Positions 50,381 through 59,306 of a stretch of 64,000 nucleotides of DNA are shown in pieces. Below the pieces are notes generated by a model, which had not been told where the DNA came from, did no database searches, and saw only the letters and a list, made by a program, of their open reading frames with translations. Source of the stretch: UBA1546 sp049302185 (GTDB lineage: Bacteria; Nitrospirota; Thermodesulfovibrionia; Thermodesulfovibrionales; UBA1546); assembly GCA_049302185.1 (NCBI GenBank), contig JBAQLV010000012.1, positions 45,671 through 109,670 of the forward strand. Reading direction: 5' to 3'. Position numbers and translations under genes: made by a program. Numbering within the stretch: the stretch's first letter is position 1; the number at the start of each line of letters is the position of its first letter.

Positions 50381-51757
50381 ATGAAAAATAATAGCCATTC
50401 AGAAAACAGGATTACAGACCTTCTGCCTGACATAAAGATATCGGTGGAACCGGAGGATTTAATCTGTTACGGCTTTGACGCATCCGGAATTGAAAGCCGT
50501 CCCTCGGCAGTTGCCTGGCCAAAAAACACAGAAGAAGTTGTCAGGGTGATGGGGTATGCCTTTGAAAATGAGATATCTGTCACGCCGAGAGGCGCAGGTA
50601 CAGGCATGACAGGAGGCTCCATTCCATTGAACGGCGCTATTGTCTTAAGCCTTGAGAAGATGAATAAACTGGTAGAACTTGATACTAATAATCTCAATGT
50701 TGTTGTTGAGCCCGGAATTATAAACGGCAGGCTGCAGCGTGATATTGAGCATCTTGGTTTTTTCTATCCGCCTGATCCAGCGAGTATGAATTTCTGCACA
50801 ATAGGGGGAAACGTGGCGAATAATGCCGGAGGCCCAAGGGCATTGAAGTACGGTGTCACAAGGGATTATGTGATGGAGATAGAGGCGGTGCTGCCTGACG
50901 GCAGTGTGATAACAACAGGGGTTAAAACAGCGAAAGGGGTTGTAGGCTATGACCTTACGAGATTACTCACAGGCTCGGAAGGCACTCTTGCTGTGATAAC
51001 AAAGCTGCGTCTCAGGATTCTTCCTTTGCCGGAAGATGTCATCACTCTGCTTGCTATGTTTGATAACCTTGAGGCATCAGGTTCAGCAGTAGCAAAAATA
51101 ACAGCATCAAAAATAATACCGAGGACTCTTGAGTTTATGGATGCAGGAACAATCGCTGCAGTAGAGAATTTCAAGCCTGTTGGAATCCCGAGAAACGTTG
51201 AGGCGCTTCTTCTAATTGAGCTGGACGGGCATCCGTCAGCAATAACAAAGCAGGCGGAAAGGATAATAGAGGTCTGCGAATCATTAAATGCGGATGTAAA
51301 GATGGCAGAGGATGATGCTGCACGTGATAAGCTCTGGGAGGCAAGGAGGTCAATATCGCCTGCGCTTTATCATATGAATCCGACAAAGATAAATGAAGAT
51401 ATTGTTGTGCCGAGAGATAAGATCCCTGACATATTAAAAAAGCTGAGAGGGCTTTCCGAAGAAAGCGGCATACAGATAGTGAATTTCGGACATGCAGGAG
51501 ACGGTAATATCCATGTGAATATCATGGTTGATAAAAAAGACGCTGAAAAATACCAAAAGGTTGAGACTCTTGTAAGAGAGATATTTGAGGTAACCCTAAG
51601 CCTTGGAGGCACTATCTCAGGAGAGCACGGCATAGGAATTACAAAGGCTCCGTATCTCGGCATGGAGATAAAGAAACATGAGCTTGAGCTTATGAAAGGA
51701 ATAAAAAACCTCTTTGACCCTAAAAATATCCTTAATCCCGGAAAGATTTTTATATAA
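50381..51757 (+). CDS. FAD-linked oxidase, GlcD/lactate dehydrogenase-like
   Basis: A 458-aa FAD-binding PCMH-type protein: PRGAGTGMTGGSIP, VEPGIINGRLQ, GGNVANNAGGPRALKYG and the C-terminal domain with HAGDGNIHVNIM and GTISGEHGIG. This is the glycolate oxidase GlcD or D-lactate dehydrogenase family. The exact 2-hydroxyacid cannot be told, and no glcE or glcF partner is adjacent. Confidence 0.88.
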   Translation: MKNNSHSENRITDLLPDIKISVEPEDLICYGFDASGIESRPSAVAWPKNTEEVVRVMGYAFENEISVTPRGAGTGMTGGSIPLNGAIVLSLEKMNKLVELDTNNLNVVVEPGIINGRLQRDIEHLGFFYPPDPASMNFCTIGGNVANNAGGPRALKYGVTRDYVMEIEAVLPDGSVITTGVKTAKGVVGYDLTRLLTGSEGTLAVITKLRLRILPLPEDVITLLAMFDNLEASGSAVAKITASKIIPRTLEFMDAGTIAAVENFKPVGIPRNVEALLLIELDGHPSAITKQAERIIEVCESLNADVKMAEDDAARDKLWEARRSISPALYHMNPTKINEDIVVPRDKIPDILKKLRGLSEESGIQIVNFGHAGDGNIHVNIMVDKKDAEKYQKVETLVREIFEVTLSLGGTISGEHGIGITKAPYLGMEIKKHELELMKGIKNLFDPKNILNPGKIFI

Positions 51758-51788
51758 GGATTAAAACTAATGAATGAACTGCACCGGA

Positions 51789-54116
51789 TTAATCAAAATC
51801 CGGATTAGAAATGCTCTTTCGCTCCACTCCGGCAGGATAAGGCGAAGCAGTGGAGAATTGTGTCGGCTGTGTGCCGTCTTTAAAATATTCCTTTAAAGAG
51901 GTTGCGGTTTCTTCTTTTGATAGAAGCCCTGTTGATGGGTCAATCGGATACATCACAATACCCTCCGGCACAGAGAAATCAGAAAACTCTACGGTGTTTG
52001 ACGCAGACTTCATGAAGTTAAGCCATATCGGTGATGCCGCCCTTGCTCCTGTTTCCTGAGAACCGAGAGGCCTCACATCGTCAAACCCCACCCATACAGA
52101 CGCAGTGATCCCTGTTGTATATCCAACAAACCATGCATCCCTGTAATCATTTGTTGTGCCTGTTTTTCCTGCTGCAGGTTTGCCTAAAGCCTTTATCCTC
52201 CAGCCTGTTCCATAATTTATAACATCCTGCATCATTGATGTTATGAGAAACGCTGTCTGATTGCTTATTGCCTGTATTCCTTCGGGTTCATTGCTCTCAA
52301 GTATCTTTCCTTTTGAATCAGTGATGTATTTAACTGCAATGGGGGTCATTCTTACCCCATTGTTGGCAAATACGCTGTAGCCTGAGCAGAGTTCAAGCGG
52401 AGTGACACTAAGACTGCCAAGAGCAATGCTTAAGTTATGCGGTATATCGCCTTCAAGCCCGAGGTTCCTGGAGAATTTTATAACTTTATCAACTCCTACA
52501 GCGTCCACAAGTTTCACTGTTACCACATTCCTTGAATATGCAAGCGCCTCACGAAGCCTTGTAGGCCCGTAATGTTTGCGGTCATAGTTTTCAGGCGTCC
52601 AGTCACCCTTTGGCCCGCCTTTATATGTGACAGGCTCATCATTTATCATGGATGCAGGCGTAAATCCGTTATCCATTGCAGCAGCGTATATTATCGGTTT
52701 GAATGCAGAGCCGGGCTGGCGTTTTGCATGGATTGCGCGGTTAAATTCGCTCTTGGTGTAATCATAGCCTCCGATAATTGTCCTTATAAACCCTGTTCTC
52801 TGTTCAATTGCTACGACTGCGCCTTCAACTTCCGGTTCCTGCTCAAGGGCGAGGATAGCCTCTTTCCCTTTTGCGCCTTTAATCTTTACCTTAACAATAT
52901 CCCCTGGTTTGAGTATCTTTGTTAAATTGAATCCTTTTATCGTTGTGGTTTTCTTTGTTTTTGAATCAAGAAGAGCGCTTGCCCACTGGGCATCGGCTAT
53001 TGACAGCTTGCCGATAATTCCCCTTGCCTTAATAACAGCCTCAGTTTCGCTCACTTTAAGGACAAGCCCTGATGTTATGTCATCACCGCCTCCGATAGCA
53101 GCGCTGTGCACATCTTTGCTCCCCATCTCTTTTTTAACATCTATATCCTTTATATCCTTATGCTCTACAGGACCGCGCCATCCTCTTCTCTTGTCAAGCT
53201 CTCTGAGTCCTTCCTGAAGCGCTTTTTGAGCAGCAGCCTGCATTCCCCTGTCAAGCGTAGTATAAACCTTCAGTCCTCCCTTGTAGACAGTCTCTTCTCC
53301 GTACTTTTCCTCCAGATATTTCCTGACATATTCAATGAAGTAATTATTTGCCTCCATGCCCCTTCTCAGCGTTGAGAGATAAAGGGGCTGCTTTGCCGCT
53401 TTCTCCCTTTCAGACTTTTTGATATATCCTTCTTCCTCCATCCGCAAAAGTACTGTCTCCTGTCTTTCCTTTGATTTTGTGAGATTGTTATAAGGAGAAT
53501 ATGTGGAGGGCGCCTTTATAAGTGCAGATATCATTGCTGCCTCCGGCAGAGTCAGTTCTCCCACGGATTTCCCGAAATATACGCGTGATGCCATTTCAAC
53601 ACCATAGGCGCCATGGCCAAAATATATCTTGTTCAGGTAAAGCTCAAGTATCTCCTTTTTATCCAGATTCTTTTCCATCTTCATTGCAAGGGATACCTCC
53701 CTGATCTTTCTTTTAAATGTTTTCTCAGGGGTGAGGAATACAACCTTTGCGAGCTGCTGGGTTATTGTGCTGCCGCCTTCTTTAAGTCCGGCATGGAGAA
53801 TGTCCTTTAAAACTGCCCTGCCGATTGCAATGTAATCTATGCCTTTATGCCTCCAGAATCTTGAATCCTCAACAGCTATCACTGCATCTATAAGGTGTTT
53901 TGGCATTCTGTTCAGAGGCACGAAAACGCCCTTTTCAACTTTGAGTTCTCCGATGAGTGTGTCATCATCAGCGTATATCTTTGTGCCTGACGTAGGCTTG
54001 TACTGTTTGAGTTCTGCGATGGAAGGAATTCCTTTTGCAAACGCAAAATACCCTCCGACAGATACGCCGGTTATTACTGAAATGATTAGAAGAAAAACAA
54101 CAGCCCGTGCTTTCAT
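51789..54116 (-). CDS. Class A penicillin-binding protein (PBP1A)
   Basis: A bifunctional murein synthase of 775 aa. It has an N-terminal membrane helix, the GT51 transglycosylase with the catalytic Glu in VEDSRFWRHKGID and GGSTITQQLAK, and the transpeptidase with SAFKP (nucleophile Ser), SRN and KTGTTNDYRDAW. An OB-like insert lies between. Promoter with TTGACA-18-TATAAT only 10 nt upstream of the ATG and no Shine-Dalgarno. Divergence from hisA is not seen; both are on the minus strand, hisA first. Confidence 0.95.
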   Translation of the reverse strand: MKARAVVFLLIISVITGVSVGGYFAFAKGIPSIAELKQYKPTSGTKIYADDDTLIGELKVEKGVFVPLNRMPKHLIDAVIAVEDSRFWRHKGIDYIAIGRAVLKDILHAGLKEGGSTITQQLAKVVFLTPEKTFKRKIREVSLAMKMEKNLDKKEILELYLNKIYFGHGAYGVEMASRVYFGKSVGELTLPEAAMISALIKAPSTYSPYNNLTKSKERQETVLLRMEEEGYIKKSEREKAAKQPLYLSTLRRGMEANNYFIEYVRKYLEEKYGEETVYKGGLKVYTTLDRGMQAAAQKALQEGLRELDKRRGWRGPVEHKDIKDIDVKKEMGSKDVHSAAIGGGDDITSGLVLKVSETEAVIKARGIIGKLSIADAQWASALLDSKTKKTTTIKGFNLTKILKPGDIVKVKIKGAKGKEAILALEQEPEVEGAVVAIEQRTGFIRTIIGGYDYTKSEFNRAIHAKRQPGSAFKPIIYAAAMDNGFTPASMINDEPVTYKGGPKGDWTPENYDRKHYGPTRLREALAYSRNVVTVKLVDAVGVDKVIKFSRNLGLEGDIPHNLSIALGSLSVTPLELCSGYSVFANNGVRMTPIAVKYITDSKGKILESNEPEGIQAISNQTAFLITSMMQDVINYGTGWRIKALGKPAAGKTGTTNDYRDAWFVGYTTGITASVWVGFDDVRPLGSQETGARAASPIWLNFMKSASNTVEFSDFSVPEGIVMYPIDPSTGLLSKEETATSLKEYFKDGTQPTQFSTASPYPAGVERKSISNPDFD

Positions 54117-54126
54117 ATTTAAATTG

Positions 54127-54156
54127 ATTATACCCCCGACGTAAAAGCGCTGTCAA
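54127..54156 (-). promoter_or_regulatory. Consensus promoter of the PBP1A gene
   Basis: TTGACA (54151-54156), 18-bp spacer, TATAAT (54127-54132) on the minus strand, overlapping the end of hisA. The start codon is 10 nt further, so the leader would be about 4 nt. Confidence 0.7.
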
Positions 54157-54881
54157 AAACCCGGGGGCTGAGCAATCCTTATAGCTTCTTTCAAGTCAAC
54201 AGCGCCCGAATAAATAGCCTTGCCTGTTATCACACCCCAGAGATTTTTAATCTCCTTCAAAGATATTATGTCTTTGATGGAAGACACGCCGCCGGATGCA
54301 ATTATCGGTATGCTGACGGTTTCAACCATTTCTTTCATGGCAGGAATATTCGGGCCGGCAAGCATGCCGTCTCTTGATATATCAGTGTATATTATGCCCG
54401 CTACTCCGGCCTTTTCCATTTCCTGCGCAAGGTCTCTTGCATCAGTGCCCGTAACCTCAACCCAGCCTTTTACTGCGGCCTTGCCGTCTTTGGCATCAAT
54501 GCCCGCAAGAATCCTGCCCGGATATTTACCGCAGGCATCTTTCAGAAGAGACGGCTTCTCTATCACTGCAGTACCGAGGATTATTCTGTTAATACCGATA
54601 CTGATGAGGCCGTCTATTTTTTTTATATCCCTTATACCTCCGCCAACCTCTATGTCAATTGATACGGATTCCCTTATCTTTATTATTGCATCAAGATTTT
54701 TCTGGCTGCCTGTGAATGCGCCGTCAAGGTCAACAACATGAAGGAGTTTTGCCCCGCATTCCTCCCATCTCTTTGCTGTTGATGCAGGGTCATTGGAATA
54801 TATTGTTACTGCATCTTCTTTTCCCTGAAGGAGTCTGACGCATTGTCCGTTTTTTAAATCTATTGCAGGAATAACAAACAT
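54153..54881 (-). CDS. hisA: Phosphoribosylformimino-AICAR-phosphate isomerase
   Basis: HisA isomerises ProFAR in histidine synthesis. A 242-aa TIM barrel with the catalytic Asp in PAIDLKNGQCVRL, HVVDLDGAF, EVGGGIR, YTDISRDGMLAGPN and ASGGVSS. No other his genes are near. A -10-like TG-T-TATATT box lies 5 nt before the ATG. Confidence 0.95.
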   Translation of the reverse strand: MFVIPAIDLKNGQCVRLLQGKEDAVTIYSNDPASTAKRWEECGAKLLHVVDLDGAFTGSQKNLDAIIKIRESVSIDIEVGGGIRDIKKIDGLISIGINRIILGTAVIEKPSLLKDACGKYPGRILAGIDAKDGKAAVKGWVEVTGTDARDLAQEMEKAGVAGIIYTDISRDGMLAGPNIPAMKEMVETVSIPIIASGGVSSIKDIISLKEIKNLWGVITGKAIYSGAVDLKEAIRIAQPPGF

Positions 54882-54886
54882 AGATT

Positions 54887-54895
54887 AATATAACA
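54887..54895 (-). promoter_or_regulatory. Extended -10 box of hisA, possibly leaderless
   Basis: TG-T-TATATT on the minus strand, then 5 nt, then ATG. No Shine-Dalgarno. Confidence 0.4.
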
Positions 54896-54917
54896 TAGGT
54901 TTGAATTTAAAAATTAA

Positions 54918-55787
54918 ATGGCAAGGATGAAGGATTTATACAGGCAGATTAAGTCAGATGAGGCGGTCATTCCCGCAAAAGCGGGAATCCAGAGGGGGAA
55001 TATAGATTCCTGCCGGAGTTTATCTCGTACTGTGATACGGGGCAGGAATGACAGATGGCGGAGTATTCTTGCGTTTTTAATTTTTAATTTTTATTTTTTT
55101 GTATACGCACCAATCGCTATGTCTTTCAATGTCCCCGAAAAATTTGAGTATGACCTTACATGGACAGGTATAAAAGCAGGCACAGCCACTCTTGAAATAA
55201 CAAGAACAGGCAATGACGTAAAGATTATCTCTACGGCGCAGTCAGCTAAATGGGTTTCTGTTTTTTATACCGTTGACGACAGGGTAGAGAGCATTCTCGC
55301 AAAAAAATCCTCATTGATGTTTCTCGGAGAGCCTGTCAATTACAGGCTCAGGATAAGAGAAGGACGGCATAGAAGAGACAAAGAGGTAATTTTTAACTCC
55401 GGCAATAAAGTTACATATATAGACCATATCAATAATGAGAAGCATAGTTTTGATGTGCCTTCTCTTATATTTGACCCGCTGTCGAGCTTCTATTATCTCA
55501 GGACGCTGAAACTCGTTGTTGGAGAGCCGGTCTACGTAACCATGTTTGACAGCAAAAAAGTCTGGAATGTTGAAGTGCAGGTGCTCAGAAAGGAAAAGGT
55601 AACGCTTCCGACAGGCACAGTTGATACAATCTTGATTAAGCCGTTAATGAAATCAGAAGGAATATTTTATAAGAAAGGCGACATCTATATCTGGCTGACA
55701 GACGATGAGAAGCGGATACCTGTAAAACTCCAGACAAAAGTCGCCATAGGCTCTATCAATGCCCTATTGGTCGGAGGAAGGTATTGA
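54918..55787 (+). CDS. DUF3108 protein with repeat-derived N-terminus
   Basis: A 289-aa exported protein. The C-terminal 230 residues (FNVPEKFEYDLTWTGIKAGTATLEI; LIFDPLSSFYYLR; IYIWLTDDEKRIPVKLQTKV) match DUF3108, periplasmic proteins of unknown function near envelope genes. The signal peptide (SILAFLIFNFYFFVYA) is preceded by about 30 residues encoded by a family B repeat (VIPAKAGIQ). The true start may be ATG 54918 or GTG 55032. Its stop overlaps the glycosyltransferase start. Confidence 0.82.
   Translation: MARMKDLYRQIKSDEAVIPAKAGIQRGNIDSCRSLSRTVIRGRNDRWRSILAFLIFNFYFFVYAPIAMSFNVPEKFEYDLTWTGIKAGTATLEITRTGNDVKIISTAQSAKWVSVFYTVDDRVESILAKKSSLMFLGEPVNYRLRIREGRHRRDKEVIFNSGNKVTYIDHINNEKHSFDVPSLIFDPLSSFYYLRTLKLVVGEPVYVTMFDSKKVWNVEVQVLRKEKVTLPTGTVDTILIKPLMKSEGIFYKKGDIYIWLTDDEKRIPVKLQTKVAIGSINALLVGGRY
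54966..55052. repeat. Family B palindromic repeat, copy 5, inside a gene
   Basis: Left arm with TTCCCGCAAAAGCGGGAATCC, right arm CCTGCCGGAG...GGCAGGAATGAC. It is read in frame as the start of the DUF3108 protein. Confidence 0.8.
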
Positions 55788-56521
55788 TACCAGTATCAAT
55801 TGTAATCGTAACAAAAAATGAGGAGGCAAACATTGAGGCCGCTCTTGACAGCGTAAAGGATGCCGCTGAAATTGTTGTTATTGATTCATTCAGTTCGGAC
55901 AGGACTGTTGAAATCTGCAGGAAATACACGGATAAAGTATTCCAGAAAGAGTGGGAAGGATATGCAAGGCAAAAACAGTCGGCGGTTGACCTTGCCGAAG
56001 GCCCGTGGGTTTTTATACTTGACGCTGACGAGCGATTTACGCCAGAACTGAAGGCAGAGGTTATAAATGCAATAAAAGAAGACAGCCATGACGGATTTTA
56101 TGTCCCGAGGAAAAACTTTTTTATGGGCAGATGGATCAGGCACGGAGGATGGTGGCCTGATTATACATTAAGGCTGTTCAAAAAACATTCAGGCAAAGTT
56201 GAAGACAGAGAGGTGCATGAAAAGGTAGTTGTCAATGGGAGCGCAGCGTATCTTAAAAATCCACTTGTCCATTATACGTATAATTCTGTTTCCGATTATT
56301 TAAAACGGGTGGACATCTATTCCACGCTTGCAGCAAAGGAGCTTAAAAAGAATGGAGTCGCGCCTAATGTGCTGGACTTTCTTATTCGTCCACCGGTTAC
56401 ATTCATAAAGATGTTTTTTTTCAGATTCGGGTTTCTGGACGGCAGATTCGGATTGGTGCTTGCGATACTTTACAGCTATTACACTTTTCTGAAATATGCA
56501 AAGACATGGGGCATGAAATAG
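55784..56521 (+). CDS. Family 2 glycosyltransferase, WaaE-like
   Basis: A 245-aa GT-A enzyme: VSIVIVTKNEEANIEAALDS, VIDSFSSDRTVEIC, FILDADERFTPEL (DxD motif), GWWPDYTLRLFKK, then DREVHEKVVV. This is the pattern of the WaaE/KdtX LPS core glucosyltransferases. The start is TTG overlapping the previous stop. A C-terminal amphipathic region probably anchors it to the membrane. Confidence 0.87.
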   Translation: MIPVSIVIVTKNEEANIEAALDSVKDAAEIVVIDSFSSDRTVEICRKYTDKVFQKEWEGYARQKQSAVDLAEGPWVFILDADERFTPELKAEVINAIKEDSHDGFYVPRKNFFMGRWIRHGGWWPDYTLRLFKKHSGKVEDREVHEKVVVNGSAAYLKNPLVHYTYNSVSDYLKRVDIYSTLAAKELKKNGVAPNVLDFLIRPPVTFIKMFFFRFGFLDGRFGLVLAILYSYYTFLKYAKTWGMK

Positions 56522-56570
56522 AAGATTTGCAGTTAAATATCTTCTGTGCAGACAGGGGTTAAATCCACTG

Positions 56571-56640
56571 AAGAGTTAAAAGTTGAAAGGGTAAAGTTAA
56601 CAGTTTTTCTTTTGAACTCTTAACTTCTAACTCTTAATTA
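56571..56640. repeat. Family C heptad hairpin at the 3' end of speD
   Basis: GTTAAAA/GTTGAAA units and AACTCTT/AACTTCT units, period 7, complementary. It covers the speD stop codon and may act as a terminator-like structure. Confidence 0.85.
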
Positions 56641-57060
56641 TGCAGTCCTGCAGCCTGCGACAAGAGTCAGTTCAGGAGAATGCACCTTATACGGCAGCTT
56701 TTCTCCTGAATGAGAGAGAATCCCGCGCTTCATCTCAACAACAGACGGATTTTTACATCTGAATTTCTCAATCAGGAACTGAGCGGCAACTTCTGGTTTA
56801 ATAATATCGCCGCAGGTAAAAATGTCCAGAGCCGCATAACCGTATTCGGGCCACGTGTGAATAGAAAGATGAGATTCAGCTATGACTACCATACCGCTTA
56901 TTCCAAATGGACTGAATTCGTGGAAGGATACATCAATGATGGTTGCTTTGGCCTTTTTTGCCGCTGAGACCATTGCATCTCTTACCTTGTCGAGGCTTTT
57001 GAGAATTTCAGGATCACAATCCTTAAGCTCCACTAATAAATGTTTACCTAAAGCATGCAA
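56638..57060 (-). CDS. speD: S-adenosylmethionine decarboxylase proenzyme
   Basis: SpeD supplies decarboxylated SAM for spermidine. The 140-aa protein is the short bacterial type. Ser63 of AESHLSIHTWPE becomes the pyruvoyl group after self-cleavage; His68 and Cys83 (FTCGD) match the processing and catalytic residues of the Thermotoga enzyme. The start is TTG with GGAGG 7 nt upstream. No spermidine synthase is adjacent. Confidence 0.94.
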   Translation of the reverse strand: MHALGKHLLVELKDCDPEILKSLDKVRDAMVSAAKKAKATIIDVSFHEFSPFGISGMVVIAESHLSIHTWPEYGYAALDIFTCGDIIKPEVAAQFLIEKFRCKNPSVVEMKRGILSHSGEKLPYKVHSPELTLVAGCRTA

Positions 57061-57259
57061 CCCTCTACCTCCATGTCAGATTTTAATCTAAAGAGCTTCA
57101 TTGCTCTCTTAAGCTAAATAAATTACAGCAACATGAAATTTTTGTCAAGATTTTTTTGACCTTTAAATAAAAAAATTGTTTTCTAAAAATAATCTTAGGA
57201 AAATCACTGCTTCACTTTTATGTCTCATTACGATATATTATACATAATAATTAGACACT

Positions 57260-57338
57260 GTCATTGCGAAGCAATCCCAAGCAGAATTATTTCCGCCTCG
57301 GGCGGATCCGCTGGGGCGGACGCTTCGCTCTGGATGAC
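57260..57338. repeat. Family E repeat (GTCATTGCGAAG type)
   Basis: Ends GTCATTGCGAAGCAATCCC and GCTTCGCTCTGGATGAC, with an internal CCGCCTCGGGCGG-type palindrome. Only one copy is seen. It fills the middle of the 57061-57378 gap between speD and serS, which otherwise has only A/T-rich sequence. Confidence 0.65.
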
Positions 57339-57378
57339 AAATAGCAGTTTTTAGCCGATGGCTCGTAGAGGAGATGAC

Positions 57379-58647
57379 ATGCTTGATGCAAAGATTGTGA
57401 GAGAAAATACTCAAAGAGTTGAAGAGTCGCTCAGGAAGAGAAACTATGACCTCTCCATACTTGACAGGTTTCCGAAAATAGAAAATGAACGGAGAGAACT
57501 CCTCAGGCTCATAGAAGAAAAGAGAGAGCAGAGAAACAAAATCTCGCAGGAGATCGCGAAGTTAAAAAGAGAAAAGAAAGATGCGGGTTCAATCTTAGCA
57601 GAAGCAAAAAGCATATCTGACTTCATAACGGAAAAAGAAGATCGGCTGAAAGTTTTGGAAGAAGAAGCAAGGCAGGAGCTTTTGATTATTCCAAACATTC
57701 CTCACGAATCAGTCCCTAAAGGAAAAGACGAGGCAGAAAATGTTGAGATAAGAAAATGGGGCGCTCCGAGAGAATTTGACTTCCCTCCATTGAATCACTG
57801 GGACATCGCCGAGATGCACGGCATAATTGACTTTGAGCGCGCATCAAAGATTGCAGGCGCAAGATTTTCATTGATGAAAGGCATGGGCGCAAAACTTGAA
57901 AGGGCGCTGATGAATTTCATGCTTGACCTGAACACATCTAAAGGATACAAGGAGATATTGCCGCCGCTTCTTGTGAACCGCGAATCCATGACAGGCACAG
58001 GACAGCTTCCGAAATTTGAGATGGAACTTTTCAGGACAGCAGACCCTGAGTTTTATCTCATTCCGACCGCAGAGGTTCCTGTGACAAATATCCACAGAGA
58101 AGAAATTTTAAATGAGAGCGATCTGCCGATTTACTACACTGCATACACTCCATGCTTCAGGCGCGAGGCAGGCTCATACGGAAAAGACACAAGAGGATTG
58201 ATAAGGCAGCATCAGTTCAATAAGGTTGAGATTGTAAAATTCGTGAAGCCTGAAGATTCATACAGTGAACTTGAGAAGCTTACCAATGATGCAGAGGACA
58301 TCCTTCAAAGGCTCGGTCTGCCATACAGAGTAGTTGCCCTATGCACAGGAGACCTTGGTTTCTCGGCAGCAAAGACTTATGACATTGAGGTCTGGCTTCC
58401 GGGCCAGCAGAGATACAGGGAGATTTCTTCATGTTCCAATTTTGAGGACTTTCAGGCAAGAAGGGCAAATATCAGGTTTAAGCGTGAAGGAAAGAAGGGA
58501 ACCGAGTTCGTGCATACACTCAACGGCTCTGCGCTTGCAATCGGCAGGACAGTTGTCGCAATTCTTGAAAACTTCCAGCAGAAAGACAGTAGCGTTGTGA
58601 TTCCAGAGGCGCTGAGACAGTATATGGGGGTTGAGGTGATAAGGTAG
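57379..58647 (+). CDS. serS: Seryl-tRNA synthetase
   Basis: A class II synthetase of 422 aa. The long coiled-coil arm that grips tRNA-Ser is at residues about 28-100. Motif 2 is TPCFRREAGSYGKDTRGLIRQHQF and motif 3 is LNGSALAIGRTVVAILEN. The ATG at 57379 has GAGGAG upstream; an ATG at 57358 is less likely. The 17 bp around 57354-57370 match the end of msbA. Confidence 0.97.
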   Translation: MLDAKIVRENTQRVEESLRKRNYDLSILDRFPKIENERRELLRLIEEKREQRNKISQEIAKLKREKKDAGSILAEAKSISDFITEKEDRLKVLEEEARQELLIIPNIPHESVPKGKDEAENVEIRKWGAPREFDFPPLNHWDIAEMHGIIDFERASKIAGARFSLMKGMGAKLERALMNFMLDLNTSKGYKEILPPLLVNRESMTGTGQLPKFEMELFRTADPEFYLIPTAEVPVTNIHREEILNESDLPIYYTAYTPCFRREAGSYGKDTRGLIRQHQFNKVEIVKFVKPEDSYSELEKLTNDAEDILQRLGLPYRVVALCTGDLGFSAAKTYDIEVWLPGQQRYREISSCSNFEDFQARRANIRFKREGKKGTEFVHTLNGSALAIGRTVVAILENFQQKDSSVVIPEALRQYMGVEVIR

Positions 58648-58666
58648 AGCTTTGGATGCGGTTGTA

Positions 58667-58849
58667 TTATTTTCTTCCTTCCAGAATCCTTTCGGTCTGC
58701 TCTATTATCTCTGCTGCTGTTGCCGCATCTTTCAAAATAGCTCCCTTTTTTGCATCTACGCTTATCTTCGTTGACTTGTGTGTAATCCTTTCGAGCTCTA
58801 TATAAATCTTCAATTCAGCGGTTGTTGCTGAAATCTCTACAAATTTCAA
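58667..58849 (-). CDS. Small hypothetical protein
   Basis: A 60-aa protein (ATTAELKIYIELERITHKST; DAATAAEIIEQTERILEG), mostly helical by appearance. The start would be TTG at 58849 with AAGG upstream. No family recognised; its 3' end is 19 bp from the serS stop, convergent. Confidence 0.4.
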   Translation of the reverse strand: MKFVEISATTAELKIYIELERITHKSTKISVDAKKGAILKDAATAAEIIEQTERILEGRK

Positions 58850-58890
58850 GCGATAACCTTAGGAAAAAGCGAAGAATGCAAAAAAAACTT

Positions 58891-58966
58891 TGGAGGCGGC
58901 GAGCGGATTTGAACCGCTGCATAAAGGTTTTGCAGACCTCCCCCTTAGCCACTTGGGTACGCCGCC
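58891..58966 (-). tRNA. tRNA-Cys (GCA)
   Basis: Minus strand: GGCGGCG acceptor with CGCCGCC, encoded CCA, anticodon loop CTGCAAA giving GCA, T-loop GTTCAAATC. Confidence 0.95.
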
Positions 58967-58973
58967 ATTCAAA

Positions 58974-59056
58974 AGTAGAAAATAAAAAGTGAGAAGTTAG
59001 AAGTAAAAACCAAATTAAAATTTACTTCCTACTTCCCAGTTCCTACTTCTTACTTA
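58974..59056. repeat. Family C heptad hairpin between two tRNAs
   Basis: AGTAGAA/AGTGAGA/AGTTAGA units on the left; ACTTCCT/ACTTCCC/ACTTCTT units on the right. Period 7, complementary. Confidence 0.85.
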
Positions 59057-59065
59057 GTTTATCAC

Positions 59066-59140
<75 letters not shown>

Positions 59141-59150
59141 ATAAAAAGAG

Positions 59151-59256
59151 AAGTTAAGAATTATAAGTTTAAAGTTAAAAATTGAAAACGAAAAATTAAA
59201 GATTTAAAAACTCTTAACTCTCAACTCTTAACTTCTAATTTCTAACTCTTAACTCG
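59151..59256. repeat. Family C heptad hairpin before trpE
   Basis: A long left arm of AAGTTAA-type units and a right arm of AACTCTT/AACTTCT units with period 7. It fills the gap between tRNA-Gly and trpE; no trp leader peptide is present. Confidence 0.83.
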
Positions 59257-59306
59257 CTTTTGAGTTATACTATCAAGAATAATGAAAAAAGGACTTGTTT
59301 GTCAAT

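Noticed and set aside
59151..59256. CRISPR-like array
   Set aside because: The repeats are 7 bp, degenerate and contiguous, with no unique spacers and no cas genes.
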